Shown here one piece after another: positions 44,001-51,876 of a DNA stretch of 64,000 nucleotides (its first letter is position 1; every line of letters begins with the position of its first letter). The stretch lies in NCBI RefSeq assembly GCF_013363975.1, contig NZ_JABWGN010000020.1:1-64000 (forward strand), read 5' to 3'. The position numbers and the translations under genes were made by a program. The notes beneath the pieces were generated by a model. The model searched no databases. It was given only the letters and a program-made list of their open reading frames with translations, and had not been told where the DNA came from. The stretch is from Nonomuraea montanisoli (GTDB taxonomy: Bacteria > Actinomycetota > Actinomycetes > Streptosporangiales > Streptosporangiaceae).

Positions 44001-44497
44001 GCCTCGGGCTCGCTCTCGGGGGCGAGGACCTCCACGGCCCGGTCCCACATGTCGTCGCCTTCGCGACCGGTGCCGGAGGCGGCCAGCGCGTCGGCGAAGG
44101 ACCGCCGCCGCGGCACCGTCACCGCCTCAAGGCCATCCCCCTTCCAACCCCGATCCGACAGCGGCAGGTCGCAGCACACCACCTCCACCCCTCGCTTCCA
44201 GGCCCACCGGACGGCCACCAGCTCCGGCGAGAAGTCGGCGAACGGGTAGAACCCGAGGCCGCCGTCCGCCCCCGCACCCGCCAGCGCGACCGGCGCGATG
44301 GTCTCGGGGGCGGCCAGGTGTTCCAGCCACGGCTGGAAGTCCGCGGGCAGCTCGACGCACACCACCTCCGCGTCGGCCGCCTCCAGCAGATCGGGCAGGA
44401 CCACGGACAGCGCCGGGCTGTGGTGCCGTACCCCGATCAGGTACGGCCGGGCGGAGGCCGCCAGCGCGGCGAGCGCCTCCCTGGGGTCGGAGGTCAC
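41027..44497 (-). CDS. DUF5682 and VWA-domain fusion protein (YehM-YehP-like)
   Basis: 1,156 aa from GTG 44497, which overlaps the MoxR stop by 4 nt; the frame is open further upstream but that part overlaps MoxR in another frame. The N-terminal half is DUF5682 (RPYLIGVRHHSPALSVVLPD; EVVCVELPADFQ). The C-terminus is a von Willebrand factor A domain with MIDAS DVSGSMEAS (about residue 960), a later Thr in GGGTHIAAGLA and SDFEEGH. In E. coli the equivalents, YehM and YehP, are separate proteins. VWA proteins pair with MoxR AAA+ ATPases to remodel or metallate partners. Confidence 0.85.
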   Translation of the reverse strand: MTSDPREALAALAASARPYLIGVRHHSPALSVVLPDLLEAADAEVVCVELPADFQPWLEHLAAPETIAPVALAGAGADGGLGFYPFADFSPELVAVRWAWKRGVEVVCCDLPLSDRGWKGDGLEAVTVPRRRSFADALAASGTGREGDDMWDRAVEVLAPESEPEAVRRAALGVGWALRRDAEESGGVPARDLAREAHMRRVLTEAATGGRRVAAVIGAFHAPALVTSATPRPAGNPEPTTVVSLVPYAFDLLDSRSGYPAGIRDPRWQQAVFEAGGDPDRIIDGAARAITDLCRELRRAGHTAGTGEAAETLRMACDLARLRDLPAPGRGELLEAVTTVLGQGEPLGRGRALARALDTVLVGTQRGRTSPGTPRSGLGPAVEAELKALRLPGPDDPEGREMRLDPLRSDLDARREVLLRRLLTCGVPYGEPIEVTGTGDASALTTRWRLSWTPAVPALLDLAGVRGVTLAQAAAGTLRETHRRESAEGGPTCRLVLDGLRAAAQCDLPELVADRLAEAAVVLPATATLAELLDALDLLEALRREHLPGTTPEGRWQAVELAGTLLEAAIRALPGLAGSDQPEDAAALVALAIRSGEDRLSLRMDGVLDELARTASPLMQGAALAARVLLDLDGAGALGARAAGWIDAATGPDGRRRLGRLLTGVLTAAGPLLESAPAVLHPLMARVDDLADKEFLDRLPALRGGFDTLTPAARTRLLGTVSERLGDRLDLSLEAPPELVGLWTAADAAALAVLHSLGLPVKAEEPTPPSEGEEPKPRPEVSAMLAPVDRWRLLLGREPQKLPSQARAYARALDDLYGAGRGEGSDDFAPSGGGDAGGQDRSFPTAREWAEELEALFGADVREEVLAGAADAGRVDVLAELDPAAVRPSVELLTSVLSLAGGMPEQQLAKLRPLVRRLVAELTRELATRLRPAMTGLANPRPTRRPGGPLDLPRTLRANLQHSRRLEDGRLVVVPERPVFSTRARQEADWRLILVVDVSGSMEASVVWSALTAAVLAGVPTLSTHFLTFSTQVIDLTEQVTDPLSLLLEVRVGGGTHIAAGLAQARSLVTVPSRTLVVVVSDFEEGHPIGGLLAEVRALAGSGVHLLGCAALDDSGAPRYSLPVAQQLVAAGMPVAALSPLALARWVGERLRGENR

Positions 44498-45666
44498 CGG
44501 AGGTTCTCCCGCAGGTCCCACAGCCGCCGCCACATCGCCGACCCGTCCTCCGCGCGCCGCCGTACCGGCCCGTCCCAGTAGCCGAGCAGCCGCCCGTGGT
44601 CGGCGGGATCGTCCTTGCGGACCACGCCGAGCAGGTGGCCGGGCACCAGGTCGAGCACGTCGCCCGCCGGCAGGTACGCCGTCGCCACCCCCAGCGAGGC
44701 GGCGACCTGCACCGCCTCCGCCGTGGACATCACGGTTCCGGGCCGCTCCACGTCCCATCCCTCGTCGGACCGCCCGGTACGCAGGTCACGGAAGACCGTC
44801 ACCAGCGCCTCCAGCACCGCGTCGTCCACCCCGAACGCCGCCCCGGCCCGCTGCACCACCGCGGTCGCCTGGCGGCGGACCAGCGCGGTCTCCGCCGTGG
44901 CGTCCGCGATGGGCCCCACGGTCTCGAAGCTGAAGCGCCGCTTCAGGGCCGCCGACATCTCGGACACGCCGCGGTCGCGCAGGTTGGCCGTGGCGATCAC
45001 GGTGAACCCGGGCGCCGCCGCCACCTGCGCGTCATCGGTCCCGGCCAGCTCCGGTACGCTCACCCGCCGGTCGGACAGGATCGACACCAGGGCGTCCTGC
45101 ACCTCGGGCAGGCAGCGGGTGATCTCCTCCACCCGGGCCACCCGTCCCGTGCGCATGGCGGTGAGCACCGGCGAGTCCACCAGCGCGCTCCGGGACGGGC
45201 CCTGGGCCAGCAGCAGGGCGTAGTTCCAGCCGTAGCGGAAGGCGTCCTCGGTCGTGCCGGCGGTGCCCTGGACGGTGAGCTCGCTGGTGCCGCACACGGC
45301 GGCGGCCAGCAGCTCGGACACCATCGACTTGGCGGTGCCGGGCTCGCCCACGAGCAGCAGGCCGCGCTCGCCGGCCAGCGTCACCACGCATCGCTCGACG
45401 AGCGAGCGCTCGCCGACGAACTTCGCCTCCAGTTTCAGGCGCTTCGGAGCGCCGGCGGTCTGCCGTTCCTTGGGCAGGTCGAGCGTCTCGCCGCCGCTGC
45501 CGCAGATGAACGTCACCACCGCCCGCGGGGTCAGCAGCCACCCGGGCGGGCGCGGCCCGTCGTCGTGGGCGGCGAGGAAGGCCAGCTCGGTCGCGTACCG
45601 TTCCTCGGCCGCGAGCACCTGACGGTCCGGAGCGGCAGCCGTCGCCTGATCATCGGTCATGGTCAT
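44494..45666 (-). CDS. MoxR-family AAA+ ATPase (YehL-like)
   Basis: About 390 aa. ATG 45666 has GAGGA 5 nt upstream; GTG 45678 and ATG 45660 are alternatives. Walker A is GEPGTAKSMVSELL; sensor and arginine-finger regions follow in ITRCLPEVQDALVSILSDRR, FTVIATANLRDRG and ALKRRFSFE. MoxR ATPases act as hexameric chaperones on VWA-protein complexes. It is coupled to the VWA fusion downstream by GTGA and lies just after the 1,634-aa gene. Confidence 0.88.
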   Translation of the reverse strand: MTMTDDQATAAAPDRQVLAAEERYATELAFLAAHDDGPRPPGWLLTPRAVVTFICGSGGETLDLPKERQTAGAPKRLKLEAKFVGERSLVERCVVTLAGERGLLLVGEPGTAKSMVSELLAAAVCGTSELTVQGTAGTTEDAFRYGWNYALLLAQGPSRSALVDSPVLTAMRTGRVARVEEITRCLPEVQDALVSILSDRRVSVPELAGTDDAQVAAAPGFTVIATANLRDRGVSEMSAALKRRFSFETVGPIADATAETALVRRQATAVVQRAGAAFGVDDAVLEALVTVFRDLRTGRSDEGWDVERPGTVMSTAEAVQVAASLGVATAYLPAGDVLDLVPGHLLGVVRKDDPADHGRLLGYWDGPVRRRAEDGSAMWRRLWDLRENLR

Positions 45667-45691
45667 GGAAGTCCTCACACGGATAGGGGGT

Positions 45692-48600
45692 TCAGCGGCG
45701 CCGGCCGCGTCTGGCGACCTTCAGCTCCTCGTAGCGGGGCAGGTCGCCCTCGCGTACCCGTGCCCACGCCCGGGCGTACAGGTCGGCGGCGGGTTCGAGC
45801 GGCACCAGGGGCGCGCCCGGGCACGACTGGAGCATGGACAGCTTCCACTGCTCGACGGGGAGGCTGGGCGCGGCCAGGTCCGTCCATCCGCCGGGCAGGA
45901 ACAGCGAGCGCCCGGCCCGCCGCCTCTCGGCCTCGATCACGAGGTCGGTGGCGGCCAGCTCGGCCCGGACCGCCTTGAGGCGGGCGGGCTTCCAGCCGGT
46001 CCACCGGGCGACGTTGCGGTCGGCCGGGTCCGGCATGGCCAGGAGCATCAGGTAGAGGGCCCCGGCGTCCGCGCCGAGCCCGTGCGTCGCGGCTGCCTCG
46101 GCGACCAGCTCGGGGACGGAGCGCGTGGGGTCCTGCGGCCACCACTGCTCGCCGTCGGCCCCGGCAGGACCGGCGAGCAGGGCCTCGAAGCGCGGGTCAC
46201 GCGCCACGCGCAGGGCGGTCTCGGCCGCGAACGGCTGCTCCATGCCGAGCAGCGCCCGCAGGTACGGGTCGTCCCCGTCGAGCAGCGCGACGCGGATGCC
46301 GGGCGCGGGCCGGTCGTCGGCGGTGGGCAGGATGAGGCTCCCGTACCGGACGAATCCCTCGCCGGTCTCGGTCGGCGCGCCCGCGACCTGCACGTACCTG
46401 GGCAGGGCGATGTAGCGGTCGAGGTCGAGCACGAGCTCGGGCGCGGCCAGCCGGTCGTGGACGGCGGCCAGCGCGGCGGGCAGCGCCGCCCGGATCGGGT
46501 CGCCGACGGGCAGCCGGTGGGCCAGCCACGCCGCCATGGGGACGAAGGACGCGAGCGTGTCCGCGTCGAACCCCGCGTCCTGCCCGCCCACGGGGCGCAC
46601 GCGGTCGCCCTGGACGGACCAGGACAGGTCGCGGCTCAGCTCCGGCGTCGCGGCCGGGTCCATGAGGGCGCGCAGCGCGCGGCCCGTGTCCCACTCCCCC
46701 TTGACCGCGCGGCCCGCCTCGGCGAGCAGCCATTCGGGCACGGCCGCCTGCCGGCCGACCTGGGCGTTCCACACCTCGGCCGCGGCGGCCGCGTCGGGGC
46801 CGTCGGTCCAGAGCCGGGCCGGGTCGGCGGGCAGCAGCGCCGAGACGACGGCCTGCCGCACGCCGGGCTCCAGGTCGCGGAGCTGGTCCCGGGCGACCGC
46901 CGCGTCGGCCACCTTCACGCCGAGCGTCGTGCGCGCCTCCTTGGTGAGGAAGCCGCGCTGGTACGAGTCCACGTCCGGCATCCCGGCCACCACCAGGGCG
47001 GAAAGGGTACGGGAGACGCCGGTCAGCCGGGCGAACTCCTCCACCGCCTCGGCCCGCCACGGCGCCGGCCCGCGCGCCTCCAGCTCGGCGAGGAACGTCT
47101 CGGTCCAGCCGGACGGCCGGTTCCCGCCGACCGGGGAGGAGGACGTGACGGTGTACGGCGGCGGCACCTCGAAGCGGCCCCGCGGGTCGTGGACGAGCGC
47201 GTCCCAGGTGACCCGGGGGCTGGTGTGGTCGAGCAGGGTGGCGAGGACGACGAACGCCCCGCCGTCCAGGGGCAGCGTCCCGACCCACGTGCCGTTCCGC
47301 CACTCGCCGTCGATCCCGGTCAGGTGACGGTCGTCGAGCTGTAGCGTCATCCGCCGCCACCGCTCGGGGGCGGCCGAGAGCGGCAGGCCGCGCTCGCGCA
47401 GCTCCGTGAGGAGCGTCCGCAGGGTGGCGCGGTGCTCGGAGCCGGTCGTGGCGGACGCCGCGCGGAAGGCCACGGCGGCGGCGTGGTCGAGCGTCGCGAG
47501 CCAGCGCAGGCGGGAGCCGGGCAGTTCGGGCAGGTCCAGATGGAGCCGGGCCGGCGGGGCGGCCTGGCTCCCGCCGGACGGGGCGCCCTGGGCGGGCGGG
47601 GCGGGCCGGCTCCCGTCCGGCTCGGACAGCAGCTCACCGACGGCCTGGATCTGGCGGAAGAGACCGTCCCGTTCGGTGCGGTGCCAGTAGCCGTCGGCGT
47701 GGACGTTCAGCCCGCTGAGCGCCTCGACGATCACGTCGTCGAAGGGCCCCGCGGGCCCCCGCGACCGGCTGCCGCCCGCCAGCGCCTCCCCTAGCCTGGC
47801 CACGACGTCGCGCAGCGCGGCCTGCTGCTGGGCGGCGAAGCGGGCGACCCCGGCGATGCCGGCCACCAGCGCGTCGTCGGTGACGCCCGGCAGCAGCGCC
47901 CGGATCTGGGCGGCCAGGTCGTCCTCACCAGTGGACTTGGTCCCAGCGGCGGACTCGGCGGCCTTGAGCAGTGCAGCCGCGGTGCCACCGTCGATCCCGC
48001 GCAGCACGGCCGACCCCTCGGGGTCTCGGGGCTCGAAGTACGTCCAGTACCGCACCGGCGGCAGGATGATCGTGCCCTTGCCGAACGAGCCGGGCGTGCG
48101 GTCGGTCTTCATCGTGGCCGTGAGCACACCGTCGGAACCGACCAGCTCGACCCGGTAGCTGCCGCGTATGACGGCGCAGGCCCGCTCGGCGCCGGGGAAC
48201 ATCAGCGCGGACACGGGGACCCCGACGTCGTCCGGCACGGTGACGGTCGTCCCGCCCGCGTCCTCACCCCGTACGGACCCGTCGGGCAGCCGCACCACCC
48301 GCCAGCCGAGCACTCCGTTCACCGGCGTGCCGACGGGCGTGGGGGCGTCGGAGGGAGCGGGAAGCAGCCTGCCGGTCATGAAGGCGCTGCCCGCCGGGGC
48401 GTCGCGCACCGCGTCGGCGAGGAAGCCCGGCATGCCCATGCGGCCCCGCCGCCCGCTGACCGGGTCGAACTCGTACCAGCCGACGGTGGCGCCGTAGTTC
48501 TCCTCCCAGGACCACACCCAGAACGAGGTCCCGTCGCTGATCACCGTGCGCTCGGACGGCACCGACGTGTCGCCCCGGTGCAGCACGTCATGGCCGGTGG

Positions 48601-50596
48601 TGCGGCCGCCGCCGGGCAGCGCCAGGCTGACGGGGTCGTCGCCGCGGTGGTAGTCGAGCTTGACGCCCCGGACGCTGTTGTCGCCCTCCAGGTCGAGGAT
48701 CCGGTCGGGGGCGGTGTGCCAGTAGCCGCGCAGCCGGTGGTCGCGAGTCCGCGACCGCCAGTAGACCAGCAGTTCGCCGTCCACGTAGTGGAAGCCGTGG
48801 TCGCCCCACGTCTCGTCGGCCGGAACGCGCAGGTCGTGCGTGAGCACGACCCCCTCGGGGCCGAGCACGCGAACCTGGCCGGGCCCGGCGACGATCGCGT
48901 ACGGCCAGGCGTCGGCGACCACGATCTCGTGGGGCATGTCCCGGTGCACGAGGGTCGCGGCGGCGTCGTCCCAGGCCGGCCAGCCGAGCTCGTCGATCAG
49001 CCCGGTGCGCAGGGTGCGGGCCAGCACCTCGGCGACGTCCGCGGCGGCGGCCTCGCGTACCTCCTCCTCGGCCAGCAGCAGCGCCTCGCCGGGCAGCCAG
49101 GCCAGGCGGCGCATCGCGTCGGGCAGGCCGGGCAGCCCGGCGGCCGACGAGCGCAGCGCCACCTCGCGCATCCACTCGGCCAGCATCGGCCGGCCGCCCG
49201 GCGACTCGGTCAGCAGCCGGATGGCGCGCCGGCCGCTGTCGTCGTCGCTGAGGCGGTAGGCGGACGACTTGAACGCGGCCCGGAAGCGGCCGTCGGCCTC
49301 CAGCGCCACCAGGTCGCGCCGTTCCTCGCTGCCCGCCCAGTGCTCCAGCACGAGCCAGTGGTGCTCGCCGGGGTCGGCGACCGGCACGTCCATGGACAGC
49401 AGCAGGTCGAGCAGGTCGACGTCCTCCAGCGCCTTGAACGTGCGGCCGGCGGCGGTCAGCTCGGTCCGCAGCGGGCCGCCCAGGCGCTCGACGAGCGCGT
49501 AGAGCGCGGGCAGGCGCGGTGGCCGCCCGTACGGGCGGTCGCGGAACGCCAGGAAGCGGGTCAGCCAGCCGGCGACCCCGTCGGCGGGCCGCAGCTCGCC
49601 CTCGGCCAGCTCACGCATGGCTCCCGAGAACTCCAGGATCTCCAGCCACACGGCCGGCATGTCGTGGTCCCTGGCCTCCGGCATGATCTCCAGCAGCGTC
49701 GCGCGTACGGCCGGATCGGCCTGGGCCAGCGCGGTGACGGCGGGCGCGTGCGACTTCCACCAGCCGGTGGCGGCCCGCAGGGTGGCCGGCAGGACGATCA
49801 GCTCGGCCAGGTAGGCGCGCTCGGCGGCGTCGGCGTCGATCTTCGCGGCGCGGGCGAGCTTGCGCAGGTCCTGCGCCATCTGGGCCGAGGGCTGCAGGCC
49901 GCCCGCGGTCCGCCGCAGGCACAGCCGGGTGAAGCGGCGCAGCGCCTCGTCGGCGGGCAGGCGGCCGGCCAGCTCCTTGGCGTACCCGGACAGCGCCTTG
50001 ACCGGCAGCGCCCCCGCCAGCGCGAACTCCAGGAACACGGCGTCGAGCCGGTCCTCGTCCACGTCGAGCCCGTACTGCGCCTCCGCCCGGCGGGCGTGGG
50101 AGAACATCTGGCCGGCGTAGGTGGCGTTCTCCACGCCGGTGAAGACCCGGCCGGCCTGCTCGTAGAACGTGGGCAGGAAGTGCGGCACGGAAGCGGCGAG
50201 CCGCCCGGCCAGCTCCTGGTACGCGTCGAGCGCGGCCTTGGGCTTGGACTTGGCCTGCCGGGCGATGCGTTCGAGCTCGGGGACGACGGCCAGCGCGTGG
50301 TGGCCGTCGTCGGGGTGGCGCGCCAGCACCCACTCGGGGAAGCCGAGCGAGCGGCGCTGCCCGACGCCGACGACCTCGGGCTCGCCCTCGGGCTCCAGCC
50401 CGAGGAACCCGGCCGCCAGGTCCTCGGCCGGGCGCAGCTCGTCGGCCACCAGCCGGACCACCACCCGGTCGTCCAGCACAGGGTGCCGGTAGGCGCGGGC
50501 CACCAGCGGCACCGCGTTCTCACCCGCCCCTTCGGTGCCGGGCGGCAGCACGGCCCCGGCCTTCAGCAGCTCCCGCGCCTGCGGCGTCTCGGTCAT
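45692..50596 (-). CDS. Very large uncharacterised protein of the MoxR-VWA-DUF4132 cluster
   Basis: 1,634 aa from ATG 50596, in an ATGA overlap with the DUF4132 gene; the reading frame stays open further upstream but only as a shadow. The N-terminal 450 residues are helical repeats (AGRLPADEALRRFTRLCLRR). The middle (about 490-800) is beta-rich with recurring WSWEENYG, VYWRSRTRDHRL and YWTYFEPRD segments that suggest a propeller. The C-terminal third is again helical. No catalytic motif was found. Its place beside MoxR, VWA, SWIM and DUF4132 genes suggests it is the substrate or scaffold of the AAA+ machine. Confidence 0.75.
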   Translation of the reverse strand: MTETPQARELLKAGAVLPPGTEGAGENAVPLVARAYRHPVLDDRVVVRLVADELRPAEDLAAGFLGLEPEGEPEVVGVGQRRSLGFPEWVLARHPDDGHHALAVVPELERIARQAKSKPKAALDAYQELAGRLAASVPHFLPTFYEQAGRVFTGVENATYAGQMFSHARRAEAQYGLDVDEDRLDAVFLEFALAGALPVKALSGYAKELAGRLPADEALRRFTRLCLRRTAGGLQPSAQMAQDLRKLARAAKIDADAAERAYLAELIVLPATLRAATGWWKSHAPAVTALAQADPAVRATLLEIMPEARDHDMPAVWLEILEFSGAMRELAEGELRPADGVAGWLTRFLAFRDRPYGRPPRLPALYALVERLGGPLRTELTAAGRTFKALEDVDLLDLLLSMDVPVADPGEHHWLVLEHWAGSEERRDLVALEADGRFRAAFKSSAYRLSDDDSGRRAIRLLTESPGGRPMLAEWMREVALRSSAAGLPGLPDAMRRLAWLPGEALLLAEEEVREAAAADVAEVLARTLRTGLIDELGWPAWDDAAATLVHRDMPHEIVVADAWPYAIVAGPGQVRVLGPEGVVLTHDLRVPADETWGDHGFHYVDGELLVYWRSRTRDHRLRGYWHTAPDRILDLEGDNSVRGVKLDYHRGDDPVSLALPGGGRTTGHDVLHRGDTSVPSERTVISDGTSFWVWSWEENYGATVGWYEFDPVSGRRGRMGMPGFLADAVRDAPAGSAFMTGRLLPAPSDAPTPVGTPVNGVLGWRVVRLPDGSVRGEDAGGTTVTVPDDVGVPVSALMFPGAERACAVIRGSYRVELVGSDGVLTATMKTDRTPGSFGKGTIILPPVRYWTYFEPRDPEGSAVLRGIDGGTAAALLKAAESAAGTKSTGEDDLAAQIRALLPGVTDDALVAGIAGVARFAAQQQAALRDVVARLGEALAGGSRSRGPAGPFDDVIVEALSGLNVHADGYWHRTERDGLFRQIQAVGELLSEPDGSRPAPPAQGAPSGGSQAAPPARLHLDLPELPGSRLRWLATLDHAAAVAFRAASATTGSEHRATLRTLLTELRERGLPLSAAPERWRRMTLQLDDRHLTGIDGEWRNGTWVGTLPLDGGAFVVLATLLDHTSPRVTWDALVHDPRGRFEVPPPYTVTSSSPVGGNRPSGWTETFLAELEARGPAPWRAEAVEEFARLTGVSRTLSALVVAGMPDVDSYQRGFLTKEARTTLGVKVADAAVARDQLRDLEPGVRQAVVSALLPADPARLWTDGPDAAAAAEVWNAQVGRQAAVPEWLLAEAGRAVKGEWDTGRALRALMDPAATPELSRDLSWSVQGDRVRPVGGQDAGFDADTLASFVPMAAWLAHRLPVGDPIRAALPAALAAVHDRLAAPELVLDLDRYIALPRYVQVAGAPTETGEGFVRYGSLILPTADDRPAPGIRVALLDGDDPYLRALLGMEQPFAAETALRVARDPRFEALLAGPAGADGEQWWPQDPTRSVPELVAEAAATHGLGADAGALYLMLLAMPDPADRNVARWTGWKPARLKAVRAELAATDLVIEAERRRAGRSLFLPGGWTDLAAPSLPVEQWKLSMLQSCPGAPLVPLEPAADLYARAWARVREGDLPRYEELKVARRGRRR

Positions 50597-51453
50597 GCCC
50601 CCTCCTCGATCTGCCGGCCGGCGTGCAGCGCCGCGGCCATCCGCATTCCCTCCGACCACGCCACCGGCCCGACCTCGGACAACGGCAGCGACCTGCCCTC
50701 CTGGTCGTGCCAGGTGAGGTTGCCGGTCTCCATCTCGCTGTCCCAGTACGGCTCGCCGATCCACACGGCCGCCTCCACGACGCGGCCCGCGTCCCGGACC
50801 CGGCAGGTGGCGTAGCCGCCGGACACCTTGTAGCCGAGCTGCGTGGCCCGGGCCGCCAGCCCGAACCGGGAGGCGTACTTGCCGCCGGCGAACTCCGTCA
50901 CCTGCGTCGCCCCCACCTTCACCTCGGCGGGCTTGAGCCAGGTGGCCCGGTGGATCTGCTCGACCTTCTGCGTCACCCCCAAGTCGGCGGCGAACTCCCG
51001 CAGATCGTCCAGGTCGGGCAGGAGCACCGGATGAGGCAGCGTCACCGTCTCCGGGGACAACCGGACGGTCTCGCCGTCGAGGTTGACCACGCGCAGCTCG
51101 CCCGAGGCGGTGGCGTCCCGCAGGAACCCCACCTCGTCGGGGTCGTCGCCGACGACCGCGAGGTCGCGCAGCGCCGCCTGCCACGCCTCGTCGGGCCACA
51201 CCCGGGCCAGCAGCCCGGTCGGTACGGGCAGGGAGGACACCATCCAGGTGTCCACCTGCGCGACGCACGCCGCCGCGTGCCGGTCGAGCCACTCGGCCAG
51301 CCGGCGCAGCCGGTCGACCTCGGGGTGCTCCCGCAGGGTCTTGGGCAGAGACTTGAGCTGCCGCCCCACCGCACGGCCGCTGGTGGAGCGTGCCACCACC
51401 CGGCCTTCCATGAGGGCGACCTCATATCCGTCGCCCGCCGCCAGCCAACCCAA
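50593..51453 (-). CDS. Stand-alone DUF4132 protein
   Basis: 286 aa. TTG start at 51453, supported by AAGGCGG 6 nt upstream; other frames in the region are shadows. The segment VEQIHRATWLKPAEV followed by GGKYASRFGLAARATQLGYK matches the core of DUF4132, which in E. coli MolR/YehI lies at the C-terminus of a much larger protein. Here it is a separate first gene, coupled to the 1,634-aa gene by an ATGA overlap. Its activity is unknown. The operon promoter should lie in the 51454-51876 interval. Confidence 0.78.
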   Translation of the reverse strand: MGWLAAGDGYEVALMEGRVVARSTSGRAVGRQLKSLPKTLREHPEVDRLRRLAEWLDRHAAACVAQVDTWMVSSLPVPTGLLARVWPDEAWQAALRDLAVVGDDPDEVGFLRDATASGELRVVNLDGETVRLSPETVTLPHPVLLPDLDDLREFAADLGVTQKVEQIHRATWLKPAEVKVGATQVTEFAGGKYASRFGLAARATQLGYKVSGGYATCRVRDAGRVVEAAVWIGEPYWDSEMETGNLTWHDQEGRSLPLSEVGPVAWSEGMRMAAALHAGRQIEEGA

Positions 51454-51466
51454 CGCGCCCGCCTTT

Positions 51467-51521
51467 CAGAGGTCATGCTTCAGGGGTCATGCATCAGGGG
51501 GTCATGCCTCAGAGGGCATGG
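51467..51521. repeat. Three and a half tandem copies of a 14-nt unit upstream of the DUF4132 operon
   Basis: The units are CAGAGGTCATGCTT (51467), CAGGGGTCATGCAT (51481), CAGGGGGTCATGCCT (51495) and a partial CAGAGGGCATGG (51510). The array starts 14 nt upstream of the TTG start. Each unit carries GGTCATG, and on the coding strand several ATG triplets appear just before the gene. Iterated regulator sites or a slippage region controlling translation are possible. Confidence 0.75.
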
Positions 51522-51876
51522 AGATGCCGAAACGCCACGGCTTCCGCCGCCGCGTTGCGGGAACGCTAGCGACCCGGACCGACAAATGGATCACTTTCGG
51601 GGCACAACCTGCGACGCTCCGGTGCGGGACTTCGGAGCGGCGGCGGGTGAGCCGCGGCCTTGGCCAGGGGTTATGCGGAGTTTCGCACCTGTCTTGATGC
51701 CGGCCGTCCAGCCGGTCTCGTCGTCACGGGACTAGCCGCTCCGGCCGCGCACAGAACTCGCAGTCGCGCGATCCCGTGGGCGCGGAGGACACGATGGTGA
51801 ACGAGGTGATCGCCCTTCAGGACGACGCTGACGGTGCGGGTCCGGGCGCCGGACTCGGCCGAATGGGCGCTCCGGG
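51522..51876. other. About 355 nt between the PL8 lyase gene and the DUF4132 operon
   Basis: No supported gene. It must include the DUF4132 operon promoter and the end of the lyase transcript. I could not assign either with confidence. Confidence 0.35.

Noticed and set aside
50597-51292. N-terminal extension of the 1,634-aa protein up to 51292
   Set aside because: It overlaps the whole DUF4132 gene in another frame with low-complexity Arg/Gly sequence; ATG 50596 is in an ATGA overlap.
51671-51876. Coding tail after the PL8 stop on the minus strand
   Set aside because: The frame is only a shadow extending from within the lyase gene and has no start or domain of its own.
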